From Ancylostoma caninum (lineage: Eukaryota; Nematoda; Chromadorea; Rhabditida; Ancylostomatidae): a stretch of 64,000 nucleotides of DNA. Both the position numbers and the translations under genes were made by a program. This document shows, piece after piece, positions 12,001 through 31,977 of the stretch (position 1 is the first letter of the stretch; the number at the start of each line of letters is the position of its first letter). The stretch lies in the NCBI GenBank assembly GCA_037903475.1, contig JBAJFG010000172.1, positions 4,875,001-4,939,000 of the forward strand. Reading direction: 5' to 3'. The notes under the pieces are model-generated. The model worked only from the letters and a program-made list of their open reading frames with translations, did not search any database and was not told the origin of the DNA.

Positions 12001-15000
12001 TGAACGCACTGGTCTCATCTACTTATCACATGCTCTGTAGTGAAGTTTTTGTGGATTTTTTTCTCTATTTTCTTTTGCTGAGGTTGTTTGAAGTTCTCAT
12101 GGAAAATTCCTATTAAAGCTATTGCCAACGTGGAGGCAGAAACATCAAAGGGAGTAGGCGCTTAAATACATTATCGTGCATTTAGGTGTAGTTTAAATAT
12201 GTATTATATTAAAGGGGTAATATGTAAAGAAATAAGAGTATTTGTAGCAGTAACTCAATAAATGAACGAGTACATACATATTTGCAATGTAAAATAGGAT
12301 GTAACGATGTAAATATACAAAGCAGGGCATGGATCAGTGAAAAATTAGGGCAAAAAATAGTAAATTGAGGCATTAGGGCATGAATTAAGCCAAAAAATAA
12401 TAAGAAATTGAAAAATCATAGCAACTTTGAAGGTTAGGACGATGGTATGAAGCAAATCGAAGGAGCTGCTCACGTCTTCAATGTTTTTCGCCTTTATTCT
12501 TGAATTTCCCATTAGTTTGACCTTTTTTATCTGCACATCTGGAAATTTTCGGTGATTTCTTTGATATTTAAAAACGACAAGATTTTTTCAGGATTTTCAC
12601 GGCTCTACATAACGAGTGCAACTGCAAGCTGTCTGAGTGAATCCTTTGATTATTTATCGAAAGATGCGACAAATTTCTGGAAAAAAGAATTTGTAAAAAC
12701 TACCATAACGAAAGCATATTCATGCCGCATAAAAGTGTCTCAAAAGTCCTACATACTTGTATAATTTTATTAAATTTCGTGTTATTTTAATTTTTGGATT
12801 GCCTCGTGGGTATTGGACGTTTGGCTGGATAGAGTCGTTTTGGGTGAATTGAATTTTGGGTCACTTGAAACACTGACTTTTCGAAAAAGCCCAGAGCCAA
12901 ATAACTGGAAATGTTGACCATTTGAAAAAGTGAATACTGGACTTGTCCAAAATATTGACCATTCGAAAACGATGGGACTGTTTCGGATAGTCTAGAGGGT
13001 ACTAAATTTCTGTAACTGAACAGTAGTTTAAGTGATTTAGTAGTAATAATAATTTTTAAATAATAGTAATAATGATAATAATAAATGCTAATAATTTAGA
13101 ATTGATATGAAATGAACCAAATGCAAACTACTTCAGACTGCGATTTTGCAGTAAAACTTTTGATTTTTCATTGGCTCATTCTGGTTCCCACTCGGATCTC
13201 TTCGCATATTATCTTGTCCCTTTCGCCTTCGATCCGTCCTTGCTGATCTATGGATTGGGCGACCTATTTTGATGGAGTGCCATATCTGTTCACACTTTCT
13301 CTGTTTACAGCCTACCAGCATATGCCCAACCAGTCACTCCGATCGTTGATGTCACTGTGATAACAACAATTTCGACGAGTAAAACTAGTTTTTTCGGGAT
13401 ACTTTCGCGATGTTCTCGGTAGATTTCTGATGACCAAGTAGTACAACGGGACCAAACCATTGATCGGTCGGCCTCTTATCATTTCCGTCACTTGCCATGG
13501 CAATCCTTACGCTCTAGGTTTTTGGTGATAAGCTGTAATACCAGTGTGTATCTTTGTTATAGTGGTGTCGTTGTGGATTGTTCTCTATAGCTGGACAAAA
13601 ATGGGAGTACTTTGAAAGAAAATGATGATCATTTCGAATTATTATCCTTTTTATCGTCCTTATTCTCTTCTTTTTGCGTTTTTTAGCATTCACCCTAAGA
13701 AGGAGTTTTCAATTTCTCGCCTATTCACTCATAAATAGATTTTCATCAGTATATCTACTGAATGTTACCCATTTGTTACCCATTTGATACTTACCCTTTT
13801 CTGTTCAAGATCCCATACCATTTCATCCGTAGCCGAAGTTCGGCAAATATTTACTGGACCTTTCTAGTCATTTCCGCTTAGGAATTCTCGTTGAACTATT
13901 ATTTTTGGCCTAGGCGCTTAGGCTCATGTATGTAGCCTCGACCCTGAAGAAGTGGGACAAGACGGAAACCTTAGCCTAACGGTGTTTTACCAATCTTGGT
14001 CAAATGAACTCACCGCGGTAATGTAAAAAGAAACACCACTAGAAATGTGACCACACTATAGAAACAGCCGAAATGTGGTGGAAATTTGATCTAATCATTA
14101 GGCATGAACGGCTGAGAACAGAAATAAAGGAAAAATCTGGCCCCATGCGAAAATTCATTATTTGGAATCCCAGGGATTTACGCCAAATAAGTCCTCAGAA
14201 TAGTGCAAAAGCGAAATGATACATACATAGTCGGAAATAAACTCTAATAAATAGTAAGTAGAGCTCGAAAAGTAAGATGTTATGATTTCAGAACTCCACA
14301 AGCAGGAGAATCCAGTGATCCGGACCTGTTCGCACGCGTCGCATCAGTTCTAGGCAATTTTTTTTTGCAGAGAAACAAAAGCATTTTGTTAATTTGGGTG
14401 GCATCAACATTTTTTCGTCTAAATAATTTGAAAGAAAACGGTTACTGCAGTAGTAATGCTGTCATAGAAGCAACTTTCGTACAGAAGGCTGCAGTGATCC
14501 AGACCCCCTCATACGCGCTGCATCACCTGTGGCAGCTTATCCTGATTGTCTGCGCATCCGCACATTGCTTAGGTATCAAGGGTTTCAATGACGATCGATT
14601 CTTTCGCTTCCTGTTTAGACCTGTCCAAACGGGTAATACTGCGCGTGCAGACGGGTCCACCCGTACTGGAATCTGCTGTGAACCCGCTGGAACAGAAATA
14701 TTACAGTTTTCTGAGGTTCACAGTAAAATTTAAAGCCAACAGCAGATTAGTCGGGGTAACTGCGATTTGGAACGATATTTATTCTACTCTTTCAGCCAAT
14801 ACAGCAGCATTCCCTCTACTTCTGATGATTGTAACGATTCAAACGACGTCATTTTCCTTTGACCAGCATATATTGGTCTTAACATTGATTCTTCCATGCC
14901 ACTATGAAAACTATGAAACAGGACTCCTGGATCTATTTTTGTCGAAACCTGAAAATCGATGACAACATAGGCACGGTGCCTTCAAAGAGAGCACTTTTAT

Positions 15001-17249
15001 TGTGCCTTTTGCCCTTTACATTCACTGATCTTTCATCCCCTCAATCAGCTATACTATTCTTATTCAGTTGAGCTATTGCCAATGTAGTATTTATCGTTCT
15101 GATTTATCCAAGTGAAGCGGAAACCTTCTTCCAGGTGGGAAAAGAAGTTTTTTGGACCTTTCTTTTGGACCTTCCTTTTTGATTGGCTTTCACTGTTTGG
15201 ACTATAAAGTATGGACCAAGTTCAGTGGAAAACTTCAGAATTACCCTTGTAACCCAACAAATTTGAGTTTTTCTTCCAATCTCAACCTTCTTGAATCGTT
15301 CTGCTTATTTTTCTTTTCGAAACAATCATGAACTTCTGCGCAACGTTTGTTTGCCGGTACAGCCCTCTCAGCTTGTTGTGTTGCGATAACATGCTCTTCG
15401 TGTCCATTAAGCACATAAAACACTTCAAAGTGTATGGAATGTTGAATAGGCCTTCGTAAAAGTCGATTGTAGCTGCATATCACTTTAATATGACATACTT
15501 TGCCTTCCCTTCACATTCACCTTTTGGACTTGCTTTAACTATTTGTTGGAGCCCCATGTGGACAGGGATGTATTTCTCCTTTTGAGTTTTTTTTTTTAAC
15601 ACTGGTATGCTTTTACCATCGATTCAGTTCATAAAACAGCATGAAATGCATGGAATGATTGGGAAGCCTCTGTGAAAGCTTATCGCAACTGTGCAACGCT
15701 ATTGTACCAGTTTTGACAACATGTGTTACATTAGCATCCCGAGACGAGACAAATTCTTGCCTTCAGTACAGTTACACCATAGCTGTTTCCTAGCAGATAA
15801 TTCCCGCCAAGGATGACCTCTCGGGAGGATTGTTTTGGGGAGAGCCACCGCTGCTTTCTGGTAATTACTAGGAGCAATATTTCTCAGAATTGTTTCCTCC
15901 TCTTTCTTGGTAGTTTCATCTTTTTTTTTTCTTTCTTTCTTCACACATCCTTTGCTTCCTTCTTTTTTTTCATGTAGTAACTGTGTACCTCAGAGCTTGA
16001 TATTAACATAAATTAAAATAACCAGTAGTAACCAAACCAAGTAAAAGCAGTTCCCTGCTGAATTGTTTGAGGAAGAAACAACTGACTTCAAACACTTGGT
16101 AACTTCATGTATAGAACAAAAAAATAAATAAATATTTTGTGAGGAAGTGCCGATTTCTGCTATTCATACTGCTGCAAATTTATCGCAGTGACTGACCTTC
16201 CAGTATTTTACACATGTGAACTTTGCCTCACTTCTTTGAACAAATAAATAAACAAATGAATAGGGGACCATAATTATTCCATCATTTTGTTTAAAAGTAT
16301 CAGGTTGACGAACAAGTTCATTTTTTTTATTTGCATCACAATCTCCTCGGCACCACATACAGCAAGCAAACTTATAGATAGCTTAAGCTTTTTATTGTAA
16401 TACTTCATTAATTAAAGCCAGTTAAAGGAAGAATACATGACCGTAAAAATACAACATAAAATATAGATATGATTCAAAACATGGTCTTTATACGCATCAT
16501 TGTCCACTTATCTCAACTTACCATGAAGTTCCTCGACCATGTTACTGATTAGCGCCTTTTCATTTGTGAGCGTACTTCTGGTGCAATAAATAAATAAGTG
16601 AACAAATAAACAAATAAGAGAACAGAACCAGAACAGATCCCATGTTCGACCATCTTTGAATCTTGGCATTGTGGAGCGTTCGTCAGCCGAAATAACGTTA
16701 GCCGACATAAAGTTAAGTAACAATCGACTGGTCGACTGCTTAAGCTAATGATACTGAAGAACCAGAACACTTCCATTTTTTTTATTTCTCGGCATAAATA
16801 ACGTGTAGTAAGACCTCATCGCTGTTGGCCTCGTTTTTTAAATCCTGATATTTTCTGGACATAGCCTGAGGAAAGTGATATGAGCGGAGAACCTTGAAAT
16901 GCCGAAAAAAATCAATGACTAGGCGGTGAGTGCATAAATAACATGTAGTAAGGCCTCATACGCTGGTGGCCTCGTTGCTCGGCACGCCCCTTTCGCTCTC
17001 GACCAGGTGGAGTGTGTAATACTCTATTTTATGCCTCCTCATTTGATTGAAATTGTCCATTATTGATTTTTTTGGACAATCAGTCCATTGTCATTCTACA
17101 TAACACGTGTCAAATGGAGCTGTAAAAGGCTGTGCAGTCAGTGTTGGCAGTCAATTTTTCGTCCTCTCATTCACAATACCACTGGCATCGTTAGCGGAAC
17201 TGCCTTTTACTAGTTACTAGTTATATTATTCGGAATTGTTCATAATTTT
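9005..17249. other. Gene-poor interval between globin and adenosine kinase
   Basis: No recognisable gene in 8.2 kb. It holds AAATAAATAAAC-type tracts (near 11412, 16120, 16240, 16585), an AAT-rich microsatellite near 13040-13100, and a duplicated 45-bp stretch (16792 and 16932, core CATAAATAACRTGTAGTAAG). A related pair lies near 14300 and 14490. Two related blocks sit at 15400 and 15640 (variants of GTATGGAATGTTGAATAGGC). A possible acceptor-bounded open stretch at 11938-12055 is unsupported. Open frames up to 124 codons near 14365-14962 match nothing I know. Confidence 0.5.
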
Positions 17250-17251
17250 AG
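17250..17251 (+). promoter_or_regulatory. Candidate spliced-leader acceptor of adenosine kinase
   Basis: AATTTTAG ends 40 nt before the start codon with no upstream coding exon needed. In nematodes such an acceptor near the ATG is a usual trans-splicing site. This is inference only. Confidence 0.4.
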
Positions 17252-17291
17252 GAGCCATAATCCCACGAGTCTAATATTTCACTGACCAAAA

Positions 17292-24563
<7,272 letters not shown>

Positions 24564-24934
24564 GGAGGAAATGCTATCACCACTTTTGGAAAAAAGGAGC
24601 TTTTTTCACTGTCTTCAACTTCTATGGCCAAATTGAACGATTGTGCTCGCAATTTCACTTTTAAACTGACTGTTCAGCCTACCCTTTGATTGCCTTGCAA
24701 TTTAATATGTATTACTTTCGCATAGCGATATGGAATTATTGCTTGTTATCTTAATATAACTGTGTAAGGTTTTGTTCGAATGTACCTCTATAGCTTACCT
24801 TTCTAGAATGCTCAGAAAAAGCAGCCTCGAAATATGTGATACAAGTGGTAGAAACTTTCAAAATGCCTCCCTTGTTCCATTCCGTGACATTCTTGTTGAA
24901 TGATTTAATATTTTATGTGATGATTGAAGTGATG

Positions 24935-24940
24935 AATAAA
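24935..24940 (+). terminator. Possible polyadenylation signal of adenosine kinase
   Basis: AATAAA lies 372 nt after the stop codon and is the first canonical hexamer downstream. The long 3' UTR it implies is plausible but unproven. Confidence 0.35.
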
Positions 24941-25342
24941 CGATTTCTCAGGATTGAATTCGGACTGGAGTTCAAGAGTCAGCGAACAATGCAGGGAATC
25001 ATGGTGATTTCTCCAGTGTGATTTAGAAGCTTGTTGGGTGTACTGTTATTAGTATGCATTATTAGTTTTTTTTTAATTTATAAATCATACTGAAGAACTA
25101 CGCCGAGGTTCAAAGAAATAGATTATAAATCATACTGAAGAACTACGGCGATTTTTTTCTATTTTTTTTCTCTAAGGTCACATCACCATCACATTTGCGT
25201 TCCTGGTTTCCTCCTCTAAAGAAGGAATCTTCAGCCATGAGTGGAGTATGACTTTAGCCTACCCAAACTCTTCATATTCTCGGATTTTCGGTGAATGTGC
25301 ACAATTCACCCCACATCTTACCGTGATTTATTCCAGAAACTG

Positions 25343-25829
25343 TGCAAAACGTTGCCGGATGCCTTCCTGGACTACCCGAAGGAGATCACGGGGGACGTTC
25401 CAAGCAGTGAACCCCAAACACTGCGATACTTAACTCTGGATCTCCAACGGAGTGGAACCAGCGATAGGGACAGATTGCAATCTGCCGCTCAAACCACTGA
25501 GCCATCCGGGCTACTTTTTATATTGGTGTTAGTTAGATAACTGCAGCAGCCGTGGGAAGCATACTATATGTATTTGCAAAACGATGGCACAGGACAGGAT
25601 TCGATCCCCTGACCGCCATGACGTCGGTCATCTGCTTAATCCACTGGGCTATACTTGCACGGTTCAGGATGTCCGCACGAAGCCACCATAACTGATGCGT
25701 GCCAAACTCGGGTAACCATGAAAACCGTCAGCAAAAGAATAGAGAAAATAGTAAATTAACAATAGAATTCTGTTTTACACCTAGCCGCATGAAGAACGAA
25801 ACCAAGAAAAGATCAAGGTCATGATTACT
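25343..25829 (-). repeat. tRNA-derived SINE-like repeat, copy 1
   Basis: About 487 bp, nearly identical to 40402-40889. On the minus strand it holds two tRNA-like heads. One starts GCCCGGATGGCTCAGTGG, with D-arm GCTC..GAGC. The other has a D-arm-like AGCCCAGTGGATTAAGC followed by a T-arm CAGGGGATCGAATCCTG (5-bp stem, 7-base loop). The anticodon arms are degenerate, so these are not functional tRNAs. Confidence 0.65.
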
Positions 25830-26250
25830 CATGGGTAGCAGTTGTTTACTGTTTAGTGAAGACGTAACTTATGAATAAACATTTTGATGGGCGTCAGATA
25901 AAGGGTGAACTTGGGTAGGTTAAAACATTCACCAACGGGTGATGTCAACGATGCATCCCGGCCCTGGATCGACTGGAAACAAATATCCATATCCATGTAT
26001 CCGCGTTACCACCCCGTCAACCACTTCATCTCCAAAGAGCACTGTGGTAGATCAGCTTAGTAACTCTCTGTAGGAGGTAGAAGAGAAAAGGGGACTGTGG
26101 CCCTAGTTGCTGGCATCAGTTCTCATGTTTGCTGCCTAAACCTTCGGGCCCATGTGGGACAAGATGCTTGTAACTTTCACTTACCAGGACCCAAAAACTT
26201 GGCCTCTCCGAATGCTTAACCCCTGAGCTCAGCTATATATACATTGCGGA

Positions 26251-26287
26251 AGGCTTAGGCTTAGGCTTAGCTTAGGCTTAGGCTTAA
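26251..26287. repeat. Interstitial telomere-like (TTAGGC)n tract
   Basis: About six tandem units of the nematode telomere hexamer TTAGGC, with one unit shortened (AGGCTTAGCTTAGG). It lies in an intergenic repeat region, far from any chromosome end visible here. Confidence 0.85.
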
Positions 26288-27122
26288 GCTAGTGCTTTTG
26301 CATAGGTTTACGAGGTGAAGCCTATGACCTTTTAGGGCGCATACCCCCACCTCCCTTTTCGCTCCGTACTACTCTTTAAGATCTTTTTGTGTGTGTTTTT
26401 TTTTGGTTCGGTTACCAAATCACCTCTTGTTAGTCCCGCGTTTTTTGGCACCATATAACCCAAATTCAAAGACTTTACCTCCAGGAAGTCCACAATGAGT
26501 CCAGCACTTATCGAATGCACGGAGACTCTGATGATTTTCAGGTGAGTGCCGTAATTTTAAACTTTATCCGGTATTCATTCTCGTAGTGTTATACCTGTAT
26601 GTGCCTATGCCTTTACACATTTCTGTTTCTGTTTGATAGACTGAATCCTACTATCTCATTGTATATTCATATATCGTCTATCGTACTATTTTACTTCATA
26701 TCATTTTATTTTATTTTCTCATAACGTAGATTGAATGCAGGAGAGAAACTTGCAATTGCGGCGTCGCAGCACCGATTTTTTTACAATTTATGATACATAG
26801 TAGAATCGGTACTTTTTTCCCTTTGAGCTATCTTTAAATAATTAATTTGCTTAGTTAATAGACTCAAGGGACACCATATAAACAGAGAAAGCAAAAAACA
26901 AGGCCTATATGCATGATTGGAAGGTTTACCCCTACGTGACTTTGTCTACACACAGCTGCTACCCATGAGTATGGAATTACCTATCCTTAAGAGAGGGATC
27001 CTGGCCCTGGGTTGTGTTGAGGAAAATATGAGATAAGGTGGTCAGTTTATTGTCAGTCGGGACATCCTTCCCTTGTTAGCTTAGCGAGGAAGTTGCCTCG
27101 GAGCAGAGTGGATTCCCTTATT

Positions 27123-27332
27123 GGGCAATTTATACTAGCCGCGTGCGTCAGTCGCGCATCAGTCGCCCGCATCCACTTGCAAGGGATTCTCCATGTAGAC
27201 GCGGCATGCCTAACTCTAATGAAAAGAACGCGCGGCCGTTGAACGCGTGCGTCTGAGTTGCGACTGCGATGCGACTAAGTCCTACTCTTCATCATATAGA
27301 CGTCAGTCGCACGCACCTAGTATAAATTGCCC
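27123..27332. mobile_element. MITE family T1, intergenic copy
   Basis: 210 bp with perfect 16-bp ends GGGCAATTTATACTAG and the complement. Subterminal CG-rich arms match the copy at 7760-7990. Confidence 0.75.
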
Positions 27333-27749
27333 TTACAAGAGACGTTTTCCGTACTAGTACAACAAAGTCTGTCAACCTTGACCTTAGGCTATCTTTGTTG
27401 CACTGGATAAAGGTGTCTCGTAGCGAACTTCTATAGAAACTAGTCCATACTAATCGTAGCTATGGAAAATATATTTGAAAAAGAAAATTCTGAAAAAAAA
27501 ATTCTGTATGAACTCTCTCGCGAAAACTTCATTGTTTATCCGCAAATGTCTTCATATACATCTAGAGAGCCAACACAAGAATAAGTGGTGGAATATATTT
27601 TATCATACAGAACGATGATGTGAACGACGTCTGCTGTTAACGGTGTTATTAAAGGACGCAGCGCAAAGAAAAACGCAGAGGAACGAAGAACACATGTAGT
27701 CAATGAGAAAGAAAATTGAATCAATAAATCATTCTGTCGATCGAAAGAT

Positions 27750-30700
27750 TTACTCCTCCTCTTCTTCCTCCTCCTCTTCCTCACCCTCTTCCTCTTCACC
27801 TGAAAAGAATAGTGTGAGTGCAGACCTAAAGCAGGGAATGAGCAGGGGAGACGGCCTACCTCCTTCCTCTTCTGGCTCTGGCTCCTCGGCTGGTGGTGGT
27901 GGAGCGGCGGCCTCCTCCTTGACCTCTTCCTCCTTCTTCTCAGCCGCGGGCTTCTTTGACCAGTCTGGCTTGTCGGTGTTCTTCTTTGTCTAAACAAACG
28001 ATTTAGTTCATATCTAGGCAACTTGGACTCGCATCCTACCTTAGCCATAATGTCCTCAATGGCGTTCTCCTTCTTGACGACCTTAAGGTTTGCCCTGAAG
28101 TCGGCCTTCTCACCCTGGAATTCGCTCGTGTATTAGATATGTGCCTTCAAATCTCTCGCCACAGGGGAACACGGGGGCAAACAGAGGGAATGTGGTAACA
28201 GCTCGTTAAGGAACCTATCCATGTGTTAATAGATCCGTCTATCTTTACCTTTACCTTCGCCTTCTCATCAGCCATCTTCTTGAATTTGTTGTCATATTTG
28301 GAGACCTTCTTCAAGGTGGGCTTTACGCTGAAAAATTGGTATTACTGTTCTGTAAAGGTTACTGCATGATTTTTCAACAAACGAGCTGACGATAACTAGT
28401 CAGTCTGCATAGGTTTGTCATTTCCCATATGCTTTCTCTTTATCGCACCATTTTCTTCAATGCCACAAAGCGAATATGGATTCAGACTATCTTTTTCCTG
28501 GTTTTCGGCTAATTTTAGCCCATTTTTTAGTAGATTTAGGCTACTTCTGTTTCGACGCACTAGTCACTGTTATAATAATTTTGAAGTTGCATAAAAATGA
28601 AGATGTTAAGGTTATATTTGTACATTAAGCATCAATGGGGGTGCGTTTTTGCAGCCTCGAAAAGCACGCCGCGCGACCGCGCCGCACACAATGGAATCGT
28701 CGGCGCAGTGGCATATCAGAGTTTTCTTGATATCTGTTCGTCTTAATTGACGTTAACAATCAAGAGAACAAAGTGACCATCTAGAAAACCTTCTAGTTTG
28801 TTGTCCCGATGAGGATTCCAGCGCAAGCGGTGCGGTCGCGCTGCGTGCTTTTCGGTGCAGCAAAGAACACACTGCCATTAACGCTCACTGTAGACGTATT
28901 AGTAACAATTAGGGATGGATTACCTTACGCGTTCAGAGGGATGGTTGCAAGAGCTACTCTTACATAAACAAAGGTTCGCGGAACGCAAATTGCACAATTT
29001 GATAGTATAGTACGCACATTTTGAAATATTTACTCATCACCTATCCTAATTCGCTTTGCTTTCACGATATTCAATTGCTGAACATCCGAAAGGACCTAAT
29101 TTCAAGGATTTCAAGGAAGGCGTAGCCCTACTATTGCTTGTTCCTCCTTGGACCCAGTTCTCTGAAGCAGTCCCATAAAAAAGGCGTTGATTTTTCCTCC
29201 AATTTCCAGTTTTAAAAAATGAAAAAGTGCCCCTTTGATGTCTTTCATGTTTTTCTACAAAGAACTGTCTTTGGACGACTTTCCAGTAACCCACAATTTG
29301 CCTCGCAGATCGTTGACGGCGATCGTGAGCTCGTTGATTTCGGCTTCAGTTTGCGTGACGATGAAGTTGATGTCGTATTTCTCCTCTTCCAATTTCTTCA
29401 CCCGTTCGAACATATCATTGTAGATCTTTTCGAGTTGTGCTGGAAAGGTGAAGCATGATAGACCTAGGTATACCCCGGTAATTGTGAAAATATAGACTGA
29501 TTTTGGTTCGTAATTTGCATTTGAAGGCTGTTTTCCATATCATGAAAGTATTTTGGACCTATGGAGGCTATTCAAAAATGTGAACCAGATGTAAAAACGA
29601 TCGGGAAAAGCAAAAATATTCTCATTAACTCGCTACCCTCCTATAAAATGCAGTAAAATATCACAAAACTGCTTTTTGAAAGCGCTTGTTGAGACTTGAA
29701 CGCCCTCTTTGACTGTTCCTCTTACCAATCGATATATCGATCATTGCCATTATTCTTAATATACCCCTCGCTTTTCACTGCTGCTTGCTGACTCCGTTTC
29801 GTGCGCTCAGCACCATATTACAACCAGTGGGATGATGGTGTGTGTGGTGTGTATGTGCGGAAAAACTTCCCTCGACGAACTGCCTCGGCCTGGCCGACGC
29901 TGTAAAGCTCGGCGCAGGGCAACCGACGGCGAGGGTGGACAACTGATCAAGAATTGTTCTCGAACATTCGCGGAATTATCAGTCAAATTCTTGGTTCACG
30001 TAACAGAATGTATGTACGTACATGAACTAGGAAGACATATTAGGAAAAATTGATATTGATGTGGCGCAGTGATCCATTACCCGATTCTTCATCTGAGTAA
30101 GGAACTACCAGTCCTGATATTGCTCATGAAATGAGCATAGAGGAGGAGTATTAGAAGAAATCGATATTGACGTGGCGCTATAACAAAAATCGATATTCCT
30201 ATGCAGGGAAAAGGAATGTTGCTATAGCAGGAAACAATAATCTTTCTAATCGTATCAGTATGAAATCGTATTCTGTATGCGATTCGAAACGTCAACCTTG
30301 TCTTTTGTGGTAGTAAGTTGCAATACTAATAACTAGTGCTGGCGGCACAAATCGATATATTGATTAAACGATCTAATAAGAGAGCTGGAGATTTTGCTTG
30401 GTATTACTGCTATGAATTTTACGCGAAACTTACTAGAACTAATGAATCTCTCAATAATTCGAGTATGTGAGTTACATTGTATATCGACCGAATGTGAAAA
30501 CTGTTCGCTGAAATTACTGAGTTTGCAGATCGATAAATCGATTTCTTTTTGTGAAGCGCTGTCCCTGAAATGTGTGATGCGGCTAAGCGCTGCAATTGGC
30601 CAATTTTTTTCCACTGGCCTATCACAGAGCTCAGTGACAGCCTGTTGTCCAGGTGCAACTCTCCGCAAACAAAATTTGGTTCCTCTCAGCAAGAATCAGT

Positions 30701-31701
30701 CAGTTTAGCCACTTCGTACAATGTGGCAGAATACGTCACCTCATTGCTAGTACATTGCTCACGCCTAGGCTTAGTAAAAATGGTAGCCTTTGACACCGAG
30801 ATGGAATTATGTGCACAGTCGCTCTAAAATTCGATAAATCGTTCAGTTCAAAACGCCTGTTGTAATTGTGACGTTTTTGAGAAAAATCCTGTCAAAATTA
30901 TCTCAGACCATCGAAACCATTGAGCCAGATTCTGAAGCCGAGATATCGGACTTGGCTGAATACCACGCGAATCAAACTCACGCTGCTTTGTGGATGACTT
31001 TGGTACTTTCTGGAGATTTTGACTCACCTTGGAATAAATGACATTTTTGGACCGAATCTTTACTAAGAAAAAACAATCTCTCCATTTTCAGGTCTCAGCT
31101 AGAGCATTATTTATGTCTTATTTTATTTCATTAGCTTATCGGTTTATTTAAAATATCAATATTTACACCATTCTATCGCTTGAAAATCTTATTTTGATGT
31201 TTAGCCTACTGTTTTCAAGAAAAACGGTTCAAGTTGGTCAAAATTGTTCGCGTACCCTTGTCCTCAATCTTGTCAACGTCTGGCAAGGGGATAATTCGTG
31301 AAGCGAGAGCCTTCTGTCGCTCCTGTGCTTTCAACAATTGTTGTTGTTTCAGATCTTCGGCGGCTTTCATCATGAGGAGTTTCTATAATGGATCAGTGCG
31401 AGTTATAACCACTATTTTTAACGGGTTTCTGTGTTACCCTAAGCTTCTTCTTTCTCTCTGGTGTGAGGAAACCCTTCTTGGCCTTCTTCTTGCTGCCGGC
31501 CTCCTCGAGCCTCTTTCGCACTTCGGCCTTCTTGCGTTCGCGTTCCTCGGCTTTACGAGCGGCATCCTGGAAACGATCATGGCACATTTACCAAAGTTTA
31601 TGAGCCACAGTGCTATGTATCTAGTGGTGGAATGCACTCACATCGCCTCCTTCGTCAGCCTGTGGGCCGCCGTAGCGGAGCGTCTCGTCGAAGTCTGACA
31701 T
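27750..31701 (-). CDS. tni: Troponin I (8 exons, complete)
   Basis: Inhibitory subunit of the thin-filament troponin complex in muscle. Exons in transcript order: 31642-31701, 31438-31566, 31256-31382, 29295-29439, 28255-28327, 28040-28114, 27860-27989, 27750-27799. All phases join; 262 residues. Residues 21-63 form a charged helix ending [12 protein letters not shown]; residues 64-150 are the troponin-C/T binding coiled coil; [18 protein letters not shown] (about 152-169) is the actin-binding inhibitory segment; [13 protein letters not shown] follows. The tail is Pro/Glu-rich and ends in a near-pure Glu run (last 15 residues), as in nematode UNC-27/TNI-type proteins. I cannot assign which C. 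elegans paralogue it matches. Exon 5 has a second donor-like GTAAAG 6 nt downstream, so a two-residue variant is possible. Confidence 0.95.
28626..28893. mobile_element. Foldback element family T2, copy in troponin I intron
   Basis: Inverted arms: left with GCCTCGAAAAGCACGCCGCG, right with GCGCTGCGTGCTTTTCGG and ending near TTAACGCTCACTGTAG. The centre matches the copy at 8281-8552 (AGTTTTCTTGAT...AGAAAAC). It lies inside the intron between exons 4 and 5. Confidence 0.65.
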
Positions 31702-31702
31702 T

Positions 31703-31704
31703 CT
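31703..31704 (-). promoter_or_regulatory. Candidate spliced-leader acceptor of troponin I
   Basis: On the minus strand CACTCTTCAG ends one base before the ATG, the typical layout of a nematode trans-spliced message. It could also be a normal intron acceptor from a non-coding first exon. Confidence 0.45.
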
Positions 31705-31977
31705 GAAGAGTGAAGCAGCCGTTAGCTAGGAATCTGCGTTCTCAGGTTTATAGGATAATCAGCGAGAGTGAAGGTATAGTGAGCGGCAAGGAATGAAACG
31801 AACACTGCCGCCCCGGGCAGCTGTTCAAGTGAACACGTAGGTGCTGCACGTAGAAAGTGGAAGAAAATAGTGTGAAAAGAAGTAAACTGGGAAGAAAGAG
31901 CTATGGTTGATTGCGAAACATAGAAGACAATGGTGATAACGTGGATGATGCTTGAGTAGCAGTGGTAAATGCAAAGT

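Larger units (their letters stand above)
24564..27749. other. Repeat-filled interval between adenosine kinase and troponin I
   Basis: No gene recognised. It contains a 20-bp direct repeat (ATAAATCATACTGAAGAACT near 25080 and 25125), the SINE-like copy 25343-25829, GGGTAA-type repeats (25830-25990 and 26905-27010), the telomere-like tract 26251-26287 and the T1 element 27123-27332. A short ATG-to-donor stretch at about 26494-26541 has no partner exon. Confidence 0.5.

Noticed and set aside
13040..13100. AAT-rich tract as a possible origin or regulatory site
   Set aside because: Simple microsatellite; nothing else supports a function.
25400..25680. Functional tRNA genes on the minus strand
   Set aside because: D- and T-arms are recognisable, but anticodon arms do not form a proper 5-bp stem with a 7-base loop and acceptor ends do not pair; they are parts of a repeat.
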